A program made the position numbers and the translations under genes. From positions 1-64,000 of the forward strand of contig JAJPHD010000012.1 in assembly GCA_021325455.1 (NCBI GenBank): 64,000 nt of DNA. The letters run 5' to 3'. Shown here in pieces: positions 33,200-41,025 of this stretch. Origin of the DNA: Actinomycetota bacterium. Lineage in GTDB: Bacteria; Actinomycetota; Acidimicrobiia; Acidimicrobiales; JAJPHD01. How positions within the stretch are numbered: the first letter of the stretch is position 1; every line of letters begins with the position of its first letter. A model generated the notes under the pieces. It had not been told where the DNA came from. It did not search any database and saw only the letters and a list, made by a program, of their open reading frames with translations.

Positions 33200-35028
33200 G
33201 CACGCCTGAGAGGCCGGTGGCGGCCGGCTCTGGCGCGGGCGGTTCGGCCGTGGGGGCCGGCGGTTGGGCCGTGGGGGCCGGCGGTTTCTCCTGGCCGGAG
33301 CCCGCCGGGATGCGTGACGCCTGGTGCGGCCAGCTCCGGGCCGCCGACGCTGGCCGGCGGGTGCGCCTTTGCGGGTGGGTCGCTCGCCGGCGCCAGCACG
33401 GCGAGCACCTGGCGTTCGTGGACCTGCGGGACCGCACCGGGACCGTGCAATGCGTGGTGGACGGGGCCCACGATCTCCGCTCCGAGTACGTGCTGGCCGT
33501 GACCGGTACGGTGAGGGCCCGCCCTGAGGGAACGGCCAACCCCAACCTGCCGACAGGGGAGGTGGAGGTCGGCGACTGCTCGGTCGAGATCCTGGCTCAG
33601 GCTGAGCCGCCCCCCTTCCCCGTCACCGACCGGGTGGAGGCCGACGAGGCGGTCCGGCTGCGCTACCGGTACGTCGACCTGCGCCGAGAGCGGATGCAGG
33701 CCAATCTGGCCCTGCGCGCCAGGGTCAATGCCGCCATACGGCGGGCCATGGAGCGCCAGGGCTTCATCGAGGTGGAGACCCCTCTCCTTTGGACCCCGAC
33801 CCCCGAGGGTGCCAGGGAATTCGCTGTCCCCTCGCGAATGCAGCCAGGCTCGTTCTACGTCCTGCCCCAGAGCCCACAGATAGCCAAGCAGCTGCTCATG
33901 GTGTCAGGGGTGGACCGCTACTACCAGATCGCCCGCTGCCTGCGGGACGAGGACCTGCGTGCCGACCGCCAGTTCGAGTTCACCCAGCTGGATGCCGAGG
34001 CTTCCTTCGTCACCCAGGAGGATGTGCACCGGTTCATCTCAGAGGCAGTGCTGGACGCAGCCGAGGCCGCTACGGGCGTGCGGCCTCCCCCCATAGAGAA
34101 GATGACCTGGGCGGATGCCCTGGACCGCTACGGCACCGACAAGCCCGACCTGCGCTTCGGCATGGAGCTGGTGGACCTGACCAAGCAGCTGGCCGCCAGC
34201 GAGTTCCGGGCCTTCCGGGCCCCGGCCGTCAAGGCCATACGGGTGCCGGGGGGAGGCCAGCTCGGGCGGTCGCGTCTGGATTCCCTGGTGGAGAGGGCCA
34301 AGGCCCTGGGAGCTCCCGGTCTGGTGTGGATGCGGGTCGCGGAGGGAGGGGACCTGGACGGACCGGGAGCGGTGCTGCGCCACATCGGCGCCGGCGAGCG
34401 GGCCGCGGTCGTAGCCGCCACCGGAGGCGAGCCTGGCGACCTCCTCCTCCTGGTGGCAGGCGAGCACCGCACCACCTGCACCGTCCTCGGCCAGCTACGG
34501 GTGGACCTGGGCCGGCCTCCGGTCTGGGAAGGGCCACACCGCTACGTCTGGGTGGTCGACTTCCCCCTCTTCGAGGGCATCGATGACGAAGGCAGGCCGG
34601 TGGCGGCCCACCATCCCTTCACCATGCCTCACCCCGACGACCTGGACCTGCTGGAGTCAGACCCGTTGGCGGTGCGCTCACAGTCCTACGACCTGGTGCT
34701 GAACGGATGGGAGCTGGGGTCAGGGAGCATCCGGATCCACCGGGCCGACATCCAGTCCAGGGTGTTCTCGGCCCTCGGGATCAGCGCCGAGCAGGCGGAG
34801 AGCCGCTTCGGCTTTCTCCTCGGCGCCTTCCGGTACGGGGCTCCCCCCCATGGCGGCTTCGCCTTCGGGATAGACCGGCTGGTTGCCCTCCTGGCCGGCG
34901 AGGAGAACATCCGGGAGGTCATCGCCTTCCCGAAGACCCAGTCCGGGGCCGACCTCATGACCGGGGCGCCCAAGGCTCTCGACGCCCGGTCGCTGGCGGA
35001 GCTGGGGCTGGCGATTCGCCGGCAGTAA
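33196..35028 (+). CDS. aspS: aspartyl-tRNA synthetase
   Basis: A bacterial-type AspRS of 610 residues. The N-terminal OB-fold anticodon-binding domain follows a Gly/Ala-rich tail of about 30 residues that is unusual (repeated AVGAGGWAVGAGG). RLRYRYVDLRRERMQ and motif 1 come next, then PQSPQIAKQLLMVSG, motif 2 YYQIARCLRDEDLRADRQFEFTQ, the bacterial insertion (GAD) domain, and motif 3 GGFAFGIDRLVALLAG. ATGA overlap with hisS. Whether it also charges tRNA-Asn cannot be told here. Confidence 0.94.
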   Translation: MSTPERPVAAGSGAGGSAVGAGGWAVGAGGFSWPEPAGMRDAWCGQLRAADAGRRVRLCGWVARRRQHGEHLAFVDLRDRTGTVQCVVDGAHDLRSEYVLAVTGTVRARPEGTANPNLPTGEVEVGDCSVEILAQAEPPPFPVTDRVEADEAVRLRYRYVDLRRERMQANLALRARVNAAIRRAMERQGFIEVETPLLWTPTPEGAREFAVPSRMQPGSFYVLPQSPQIAKQLLMVSGVDRYYQIARCLRDEDLRADRQFEFTQLDAEASFVTQEDVHRFISEAVLDAAEAATGVRPPPIEKMTWADALDRYGTDKPDLRFGMELVDLTKQLAASEFRAFRAPAVKAIRVPGGGQLGRSRLDSLVERAKALGAPGLVWMRVAEGGDLDGPGAVLRHIGAGERAAVVAATGGEPGDLLLLVAGEHRTTCTVLGQLRVDLGRPPVWEGPHRYVWVVDFPLFEGIDDEGRPVAAHHPFTMPHPDDLDLLESDPLAVRSQSYDLVLNGWELGSGSIRIHRADIQSRVFSALGISAEQAESRFGFLLGAFRYGAPPHGGFAFGIDRLVALLAGEENIREVIAFPKTQSGADLMTGAPKALDARSLAELGLAIRRQ

Positions 35029-35031
35029 GGG

Positions 35032-35046
35032 GCGGGGCCGCCCCGC
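35032..35046 (+). terminator. short GC hairpin after aspS
   Basis: GCGGGG (35032-35037) pairs with CCCCGC (35041-35046) around a three-base loop, four bases after the aspS stop. No T tract. Confidence 0.4.
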
Positions 35047-35309
35047 GTGGCGCTCCGGGGGCTCAGGGGGACTCCCGGGGTTTGGGGCCGGTCGTGGCGT
35101 TCCCTTGGGGGTCGGTCCGGCGTTCCCTTGGGGGGGGGCTCCGGTGTTCTTTCAGAGAGGCTCAGGCGTTCCAGTCAGGGGCCGCTTCCTGAGGGCCGCT
35201 CAGGGGTTGTTTCCCCCGGGGGGGTGCTCAGGGGTTGTTTCCCGAGGGGGCCGCCCTGGGGTTGTTTCCCGAGGGGGCCGCCCTCGCCCTCCTTCCAGGG
35301 CGAGCAGCC

Positions 35310-35358
35310 GTAGTTGGTACGGTCACGGTGAAAAATCGCACGTCACGGTACCAACTAC
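35310..35358. repeat. 11-base perfect inverted repeat with internal direct repeats
   Basis: GTAGTTGGTAC (35310-35320) and GTACCAACTAC (35348-35358) are perfect reverse complements. Inside lie two direct copies of GTCACGGT 20 bases apart and an A-rich centre. The local composition is less G+C-rich than its surroundings. Its role is unknown: structured RNA, protein-binding site or relic of a small mobile element. Confidence 0.7.
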
Positions 35359-35374
35359 AGAGGCACGGGCTCGA

Positions 35375-35558
35375 GGCGGAGCCGATGCGGGATGGGCGCG
35401 GCAGTGTCCGAGGTGCGTGAGGGCGGAGCCGATGCGGGATGGGCGCGGCAGTGTCCGAGGTGCGTGAGGGCGGAGCCGATGCGGGATGGCCGCGGCAGTG
35501 TCCGAGGTGCGTGAGGGCGGAGCCGATGCGGGATGGGCGCGGCAGTGTCCGAGGTGCG
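35375..35558. repeat. tandem array, 47-base unit, about four copies
   Basis: Copies begin at 35375, 35422, 35469 and 35516. Units start GGCGGAGCCGATGCGGGATG and end with GTCCGAGGTGCGTGAG. They are nearly identical (one G-to-C change in copy 3), and the last stops four bases short. 47 is not a multiple of 3, so it is not a coding repeat. Confidence 0.9.
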
Positions 35559-35643
35559 GGACCCGCCGGCCAACCCCTCGCCCCAGTCCGCCGCCCTCCA
35601 CATAGTCAGCCGGCCCCAACACCCTCCCCCCAGTCCGCCGGGC

Positions 35644-37011
35644 TCACTCGCCCTCGCCCGCCTCCGCAGCCCCGCCCACCGTTCGCCGCCGCTTGCCGGC
35701 GCTCAGCTCCTCCCCAGTTCCGCTCGCCGCTCGCCGGCGCTCGGCCAAGAGGTCCGCCACGGCGGCCTCGGCCCCTAGGCGGGACGGCTCGTAGTAGGTA
35801 CGCCCGGCCACCTCCCTGGGCCGATACTCCTGGGATACCCAACCGCTCGGGTCGTCGTGGGGGTAGACGTAGCCCACGCCGTGGCCCAGCGAGCGAGCCG
35901 AGCGGTAGTGGCTGTCGGCCAGGTGGGGCGGGACGGGTCCCTGAGGAAGGCTGGCCACGTCCTCCTGCGCCTTCCACAGCCCCATGGCGGTGCGGTTCGA
36001 CTTGGGGGCGGTGGCCAGGTGGACCACCGCCTGAGCGAGGTTGAGGGCCGCCTCGGGCAGCCCCACGAACTCCACGGCCCGGGCGGCGGCGTCGGCGACC
36101 ACCAGGGCCATGGGGTCGGCCATGCCCACGTCCTCGCTGGAGAGGATCACGAGGCGGCGGGCGATGAACCGGGGGTCCTCGCCGGCGGCCAGCATCCGGG
36201 CCAGCCAGTAGAGGCCGGCATCGGGATCGGAGCCTCGGATGGACTTGATGAAGGCGCTGATGACGTCGTAATGCTCGTCCCTTCCGTAGCGCAGGACCCG
36301 CCCGGCCCTGGCCTCCTGGACGTGGGAGAGCGTCACCTCGCCCCCGTCTGCTAGGGCCAGCGACACCTCCAGGGTGGTGAGAGCGGCCCGGGCATCACCG
36401 TCGGCCAGCTCCGCGATGAGGTCCTTGGCCGCCGGCTCGGCGCGGGCTCGCTCGCGGTCCAGGGCCCGGTCGACCAGCCTGCGCAGAGCTTCCTTGTCGA
36501 GGGGCTCGAGGCGGAAGAGGGTGGCCCGGGACAGCAGGGGGGCGTTGAGCTCGAAGAAGGGGTTCTCGGTTGTCGCCCCGATGAAGGTCAGGATTCCTTC
36601 CTCGACGGCGGGGAGCAGGGCATCCTGTTGGGCCTTGTTGAAGCGGTGGACCTCGTCGAGGAACAGGATGGTCCCCTGCCCTTCCTGGGCCAGTCGCTGC
36701 CGGGCCTCGTCGGCGGCGCCCCTCACATCCTTCACGCCGGCGGTGACGGCCGAGAGGGCCACGAAGGAGCGCTCGGTGACCGCGGCCACCACCCGGGCCA
36801 AGGTGGTCTTGCCGGTGCCCGGCGGGCCCCACAGGATGATGGAGGAGAGCCTGCCCGATTCAATGAGGGCCCGAAGGGGCCCACGCGGGCCCAGCAGGTG
36901 GGCCTGGCCCACCACGTCATCCAGGGACTTGGGCCGCATCCGCTCGGCCAGCGGCGCCTGACGTGCCAGGCGCGCCTCCAGGGAGGCTGAGAACAGGTCG
37001 TCGCCTGCCAC
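35644..37011 (-). CDS. rarA: replication-associated recombination protein A (RarA/MgsA AAA+ ATPase)
   Basis: RarA is a AAA+ ATPase related to clamp loaders that acts at stalled replication forks. The 455-residue protein has ERMRPKSLDDVVGQAHLLG near residue 24, Walker A GPPGTGKTTLARVVA near 57, Walker B ILFLDEVHRFNKAQQD near 106, sensor 1 TFIGATTENP near 133 and the C-terminal tetramerisation region including YVYPHDDPSGWVSQEYRP. The GTG at 37011 fits family length. The frame continues upstream through a tandem repeat as a shadow. Repeat arrays lie on both sides of this gene. Confidence 0.93.
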   Translation of the reverse strand: MAGDDLFSASLEARLARQAPLAERMRPKSLDDVVGQAHLLGPRGPLRALIESGRLSSIILWGPPGTGKTTLARVVAAVTERSFVALSAVTAGVKDVRGAADEARQRLAQEGQGTILFLDEVHRFNKAQQDALLPAVEEGILTFIGATTENPFFELNAPLLSRATLFRLEPLDKEALRRLVDRALDRERARAEPAAKDLIAELADGDARAALTTLEVSLALADGGEVTLSHVQEARAGRVLRYGRDEHYDVISAFIKSIRGSDPDAGLYWLARMLAAGEDPRFIARRLVILSSEDVGMADPMALVVADAAARAVEFVGLPEAALNLAQAVVHLATAPKSNRTAMGLWKAQEDVASLPQGPVPPHLADSHYRSARSLGHGVGYVYPHDDPSGWVSQEYRPREVAGRTYYEPSRLGAEAAVADLLAERRRAASGTGEELSAGKRRRTVGGAAEAGEGE

Positions 37012-37030
37012 GCCCGTGAGGTTATGGCCC

Positions 37031-37157
37031 GCCCCACTCGAGCAAACCCGCCCCACTCGAACGAACCCACGACCCCGCCCCACTCGAGCAAACCCGCCCC
37101 ACTCGAACGAACCCACGACCCCGCCCCGCTCGAGCAAACCCGCCCCACTCGAGCGAA
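37031..37157. repeat. tandem array, 46-base unit, about 2.8 copies
   Basis: Copies begin at 37031, 37077 and 37123. Each unit contains GCCCCACTCGAGCAAACCC and a second half GCCCCACTCGAACGAACCC, so it is an internal near-duplication plus a short ACGACCCC tail. It occupies the divergent promoter region between rarA and the DUF948 gene. Confidence 0.88.
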
Positions 37158-37251
37158 GGCCCCCCAGGGGGTCATCCCCCTCCCCAGAAGCGCCCCGTCC
37201 CGTGCCCGGGCCTTCAGGCGGGGGCCCATATGGGGCTAGGGTGGCCCGGCG

Positions 37252-37692
37252 ATGATCCTGGGGTCGGCTGTGGCAGCGGAGGTGGCGGCTGGGCTAGCTG
37301 CGGTGTGCCTGGTGGTGCTGGCCGCCGGGGTGGCGGCCCTGGTCCTGCTGGTCCGGGCCGTACGGGGGGTCCAGGCGTCCCTGGACCGGTGGGGGGAGGA
37401 GGCCCTGCCGGCCCTGGCCGGATTGCGGAGGCTGCGATCGGTGTCTCCGGTGCTCGACTTGGGAGCGGCGGGGCGTCCCGGAACAGGCAACGGCGCCTAC
37501 GGGCCGGATCATGGCCCCTACGGGGGGGAGGCTCCGACCGGTGAGGCGGGGAGGGACGGCCTCGATCCTTCCTCCGCCGGGGGGAGCCGGCTGGCCTGGC
37601 TGGCCCTTTCCGAGCCCCTGATCAAGCTCCTGGCGGCCGGGAGCGGGGCGGCAGAGGCCGCTCGCAGCTTCAGGCACCGCCGGGGGGGGTGA
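37252..37692 (+). CDS. DUF948-like membrane protein
   Basis: A 146-residue protein with one long N-terminal membrane helix (residues about 5-35, AVAAEVAAGLAAVCLVVLAA onward), then a soluble part with ALPALAGLRRLRSVSPVLDL and a Gly-rich linker. In actinobacteria a DUF948 gene commonly stands between rarA and a DUF6167 gene, ahead of alaS, and the same order starts here. No function is established. A TAGGGT element lies nine bases before the ATG. Confidence 0.65.
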   Translation: MILGSAVAAEVAAGLAAVCLVVLAAGVAALVLLVRAVRGVQASLDRWGEEALPALAGLRRLRSVSPVLDLGAAGRPGTGNGAYGPDHGPYGGEAPTGEAGRDGLDPSSAGGSRLAWLALSEPLIKLLAAGSGAAEAARSFRHRRGG

Positions 37693-37696
37693 GGCG

Positions 37697-38038
37697 GTGT
37701 TCAAGCGGCTGTTCTGGCTGGTCACGGGGGCCGGGTTCGGGTTCGGCCTGTCCTTCTGGGTGTCGCGGGCCTTGCGGCGAGTCATTGCCCGCTGGGCGCC
37801 GGCCAGCGTGGCAGCCCGGGCCCAGGCTGCTGCGCGCAGCCTGGCCGCCGACGCCCGGGCGGCGTGGTCGGATGGCCGAGCCACGATGGAGGAGCGCCAG
37901 CGGGTGCTGAGGGAGGGCCTGGGGGGAGGGCGGCCCGCCCTGGGACCGGGCAGGCCCAAGGGGCGGCCGCCGGACCGGCGGCTCACGTCGGGGGGAGCCC
38001 GGCCCCCCGGACCTGAAGGCCTCAGGACCGGTACGTGA
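37697..38038 (+). CDS. DUF6167-like small membrane protein
   Basis: A 113-residue protein starting MFKRLFWLVTGAGFGFGLSFWVSRALRR: a basic start and a single glycine-rich membrane helix, then an Ala/Arg-rich amphipathic stretch (residues 33-75) and a Pro/Gly-rich tail. This is the layout of the DUF6167 family that follows DUF948 genes in actinobacteria. The GTG start is four bases after the DUF948 stop. alaS, the usual next gene, is absent. The 3' end overlaps the convergent IPT/TIG gene by 17 bases. Confidence 0.6.
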   Translation: MFKRLFWLVTGAGFGFGLSFWVSRALRRVIARWAPASVAARAQAAARSLAADARAAWSDGRATMEERQRVLREGLGGGRPALGPGRPKGRPPDRRLTSGGARPPGPEGLRTGT

Positions 38039-38729
38039 ACGTCAAGGGATTGGAGCTGCCCGCCGGAGTGCTCAGGATGACCGGGACGGACTGGCCGGAA
38101 GCCACCCCGAGCTGAGGGACCGTCGCTGTGCAGCGGGTGCGGCTGGAGCAGCGTACGGGGGCGGCCCGGCCGCCAAAGGTGACGGTGATGGTGCCGGTGC
38201 TGCTGTAGAGGCCGGTCCCTACGAGCACGACCGTCGAGCCCGGAGCCCCCTGCCCGGGGGTGAGCCCGGTCAGCTGCGGGCCGCCCCCAGGAGCCGCCGA
38301 CGGCCCGGTGGTCGTGGAGGTGGTGTGGGCCGTAGTCGGAGGGGAGGCAGTGGTCCTTGGTGCTGCGGTGGTCGTGGGGCGGGCCGCCGTGGTGGCAGTC
38401 GTGCCGGGCGATGCGGAGCCGGCACCGTGGCTACCCCCCCTCCGGGGTCGATGCCCCTGTGAGCGGGTGGTCCGGGAAGGGGAGGCACTGACCTTGCGGG
38501 GCGCTCCCCCGAGCTTGATGGAGGCGAGGAAGGCGCCGAGCCCGATCAGCCCGGCCAGGGCCAGCAGGCAGAGAGCCTGGAGAAGGCTGACCCGGCCTCG
38601 CCTGGGAGGGCGCCGGCTGACATGGGCGCCGTGGCGGTGATGACCTGGGCGGAAGGGGGGTGCGGGCCCCAGGACCCGCTCCGGAGGCCCCGGTCGGGGC
38701 CGCGCTGATGTGTCTGGGTGCCGTTTCAC
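38022..38729 (-). CDS. membrane-anchored IPT/TIG-domain surface protein
   Basis: A 235-residue protein. An Arg/Pro-rich cytoplasmic segment (residues 1-48) precedes a membrane helix (LLQALCLLALAGLIGLGAFLA, split here at about 49-69). A long Thr/Ala/Pro-rich linker follows, then a single IPT/TIG beta-sandwich domain of about 80 residues (PQLTGLTPGQGAPGSTVVLVG to the end). The design is that of an extracellular domain held out from the membrane by a spacer. Ligand unknown. The GTG start at 38729 follows a GGAGGAGGGGG run at long spacing. The longer frame upstream overlaps the divergent gene. Confidence 0.6.
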   Translation of the reverse strand: MKRHPDTSARPRPGPPERVLGPAPPFRPGHHRHGAHVSRRPPRRGRVSLLQALCLLALAGLIGLGAFLASIKLGGAPRKVSASPSRTTRSQGHRPRRGGSHGAGSASPGTTATTAARPTTTAAPRTTASPPTTAHTTSTTTGPSAAPGGGPQLTGLTPGQGAPGSTVVLVGTGLYSSTGTITVTFGGRAAPVRCSSRTRCTATVPQLGVASGQSVPVILSTPAGSSNPLTFTYRS

Positions 38730-38811
38730 ATGCCGTCCCCCTCCTCCTACCCAGGGACGGGCCGGGCCCCACCGCCTCGGGCTCCCTCCCGGTTGTGGCA
38801 AGGTGGGTCGG

Positions 38812-39612
38812 GTGTACGCCATCGGCTCGCTGCTCGTCGTGGTGGCGCTCTCTCTCCTGATTACCAGGGTAGCCACCGTCATCCTCGTCGCCACCGGGCT
38901 TTCTTCCCAGGCGGCTCGCTTCCAGGCCCGGTCGGCCTTCACGGGCTCGGGCTTCACGACCTCCGAGTCCGAGAAGGTCGTGGACCATCCCTTGCGCCGC
39001 CGGGTGATCATGACCCTGATGCTGCTCGGCAATGCCGGCATCGTCGCCTCTGCCAGCACGCTCATCATCGGCTTCCAGCGCCTGGGTGCCCATTCCGTGA
39101 ACCCCGGGTTCAGGATCCTTCTCCTGGGAGTGGGGATCCTGCTCATCGTCTACCTGTCCCGCAACGGCCGTGTGGACCACTGGCTCACCCGGGCGATACG
39201 GAGGGTTCTGGGGCGGTACACGGACCTGCCCGGGAGGGACCTGGCCGGCCTCCTCGACCTCTCCGGGGACTACGCGGTGACGGAGATGGCGGTGAAGGAG
39301 GGAGACTGGGTGGCGGGTAGGCGCCTGGGGGAGCTCGAGCTGCGGGACGAGGGCGTGGCCGTCCTCGGCATCACCCGCAGGGATGGCCGCTACCGGGGCG
39401 CTCCGGTGGGCTCCACCGTGGTCCACGCTGGCGACATCCTCGTCCTCTACGGCAGGGCACCGGCCCTGAACGACATCGACCACCGGCCCGCCGGCCCGGA
39501 AGGGGAGAAGCGCCACGAGGAGGCAGTGGCCCGCCAGCGCCTGCTGGTCGGCTGGGAGGAGCGGGAGGACCGCGAGGACCGGGTGGCCCGGGAGGACGGG
39601 GTGGTCCGGTGA
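38812..39612 (+). CDS. membrane protein with C-terminal TrkA-C (RCK_C) domain
   Basis: A 266-residue protein. Three hydrophobic segments in residues 1-120 (IGSLLVVVALSLLITRVATV, VIMTLMLLGNAGIVASASTL, FRILLLGVGILLIVYLS) are followed by a linker. A TrkA-C domain spans about residues 160-225, with DYAVTEMAVKEGDWVAGRRL and GDILVLYGRA. TrkA-C domains bind nucleotides or ions and gate potassium transporters. The membrane part is not a canonical pore. The C-terminal 40 residues are highly charged with alternating Glu/Arg. The GTG start is preceded by AAGGTGGG. Confidence 0.7.
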   Translation: MYAIGSLLVVVALSLLITRVATVILVATGLSSQAARFQARSAFTGSGFTTSESEKVVDHPLRRRVIMTLMLLGNAGIVASASTLIIGFQRLGAHSVNPGFRILLLGVGILLIVYLSRNGRVDHWLTRAIRRVLGRYTDLPGRDLAGLLDLSGDYAVTEMAVKEGDWVAGRRLGELELRDEGVAVLGITRRDGRYRGAPVGSTVVHAGDILVLYGRAPALNDIDHRPAGPEGEKRHEEAVARQRLLVGWEEREDREDRVAREDGVVR

Positions 39613-39642
39613 CCGCGGCGATGGAGCCCGCCCTGGGCGCTC

Positions 39643-41025
39643 TCACCCCGTGGTCCGGGTGGATGCTCCCTCCCCGGGGGGCCCGGCTCCTTGAGCCCCC
39701 GAGGCAGGGGAGGCCGCCGGCACGATCAGGCGGAACTCGCTGCCGGAGCCGGGACTGCTCGTGAGCTCGATGGCTCCCCCGAGGGCCAGGGCCGCCCCCC
39801 GGGCGATGGCCAGCCCCAGGCCCGAGCCACCGCTGGAGCGGCCCCGGGCCCGGTCGACCCGGTAGAAGCGGTCGAAGATGCGTCCCTGGTGCTCGGGAGC
39901 GATACCGATACCGGTGTCACGCACGGCGATGCACCAGCGGTCGTCCTCGGCCGGCTGCACGCTCACGTCCACCCGTCCTCCCGGGAGCGTGTAGCGGATG
40001 GCGTTGGAGACCAGGTTGGTGAGCGCCGTGTCGACCAGGTCCGGTGCCGTCACCACCACCGCCGGCCGTCGGCGGGCATGGACCCGGAGGGTGACCGACC
40101 TCTGGTCGGCCTCGGGGGCCAGGCGGAGGGCCACGGTGCGGGCCAGCTCCCGCAGGTCCGTCCGGCGCGGGGGGTTGGACCCGGGTAGCTCGAGCTGGCG
40201 CAGGTTGCCCAGGCTGTCGAGGAGGGCGCGAATCCGTTCCACCTCGTTGCGCAGGAGGGCGGCGGCCTCCCCTCTCTCGGTGTCAGACCGCACGGTCCCG
40301 TCGATGACGGCACTGGCCACCGCCGCCACGGAGTTGAGGGGGGTGGCGATCTCGTGGGCCAGGTCGGCCAGCAGGCGGCGCTCCGCCCGGTCGGCCTCCT
40401 CCAGCCGGGCCGCCATGGAGTTGAAGGCCCGCACCAGGTGGCGGAACTGCTCGGGGCCGGAGTCGTCGATCCTGGCCCTCAGGTCTCCGGCAGCGACCCG
40501 GTCGGCGGCCCCGGCGGCCCGTCCGATGGGCCGGCGCAAGGAGCGGGTGAGGGTGGTCGACCCGATCACGCTCACCACGACCAGGACCACGAGGATGCCG
40601 GCCACGATGGCCGTCAGCTCGGCGGTGAGGCCCGACTGGCCCTCCACGTCACCGACCACCACCACCCTGCCCCCGGGGAAGGCCCGGGAGACCGTGAAGA
40701 GGCCGGGCCCGGTGTTCCGGGGGCCCCGGTACAGGGTGTGGCCGTGCCTGTAGACGAGGAGCTGGTCGTCCCCCAGCAGCTGCTGGAACAGGGGGAGGAG
40801 CTCCGGCCGGGCGCCCTTGCCGAGTGCCTGGGCCACCACGGCTGCTGTCGACCGGTCGGACCGGAGGGACGTGGCCCGGGCCCGGTCGTGGTCCAGGTGG
40901 GCGAACAGGAGGGCGGCGCCCACCAGTAGCAGAGCGGCCGGCATGACCATGGAGGCGACCAGGCGGAGGCCCAGCGACGACCGCACCCGGCCCAAGGCCC
41001 GGCTCCTCCAGCGGGCGGCTGTCAT
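39643..41025 (-). CDS. sensor histidine kinase (HAMP, HisKA, HATPase)
   Basis: A 460-residue membrane sensor. Two membrane helices (about residues 20-43 and 138-160) flank an extracytoplasmic region of about 95 residues. HAMP follows (LRRPIGRAAGAADRVAAGDL), then the H-box DLAHEIATPLNS (near 222) and the ATPase boxes NLVSNAIRYT, DTGIGIAPE and SGGSGLGLAI. Its start overlaps the response-regulator stop by four bases. The signal is unknown; it lies next to the respiratory block. Confidence 0.9.
   Translation of the reverse strand: MTAARWRSRALGRVRSSLGLRLVASMVMPAALLLVGAALLFAHLDHDRARATSLRSDRSTAAVVAQALGKGARPELLPLFQQLLGDDQLLVYRHGHTLYRGPRNTGPGLFTVSRAFPGGRVVVVGDVEGQSGLTAELTAIVAGILVVLVVVSVIGSTTLTRSLRRPIGRAAGAADRVAAGDLRARIDDSGPEQFRHLVRAFNSMAARLEEADRAERRLLADLAHEIATPLNSVAAVASAVIDGTVRSDTERGEAAALLRNEVERIRALLDSLGNLRQLELPGSNPPRRTDLRELARTVALRLAPEADQRSVTLRVHARRRPAVVVTAPDLVDTALTNLVSNAIRYTLPGGRVDVSVQPAEDDRWCIAVRDTGIGIAPEHQGRIFDRFYRVDRARGRSSGGSGLGLAIARGAALALGGAIELTSSPGSGSEFRLIVPAASPASGAQGAGPPGEGASTRTTG

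Larger units (their letters stand above)
35029..35643. other. 615-base gap between convergent aspS and rarA, filled with repeats
   Basis: I see no credible gene. From about 35095 to 35300 there are degenerate repeats, including GTTCCCTTGGGGG twice and GGGGTTGTTTCCCGAGGGGG twice with a third variant. At 35310-35358 there is an 11-base inverted repeat, and at 35375-35558 a 47-base tandem array. The ORFs that cross it change frame with each repeat. Confidence 0.7.

Noticed and set aside
32446..34586. Long plus-strand frames overlapping hisS and aspS (145 and 265 codons)
   Set aside because: They are frame-shifted shadows of synthetase genes whose motifs are complete in the chosen frames.
35375..35558. 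CRISPR array
   Set aside because: The 47-base units are directly adjacent with no unique spacers, and no cas genes are in the window.
37012..37137. N-terminal extension of rarA to 37137
   Set aside because: The extra 42 residues come from the 46-base tandem repeat, have no similarity to RarA, and the GTG at 37011 gives the family length.
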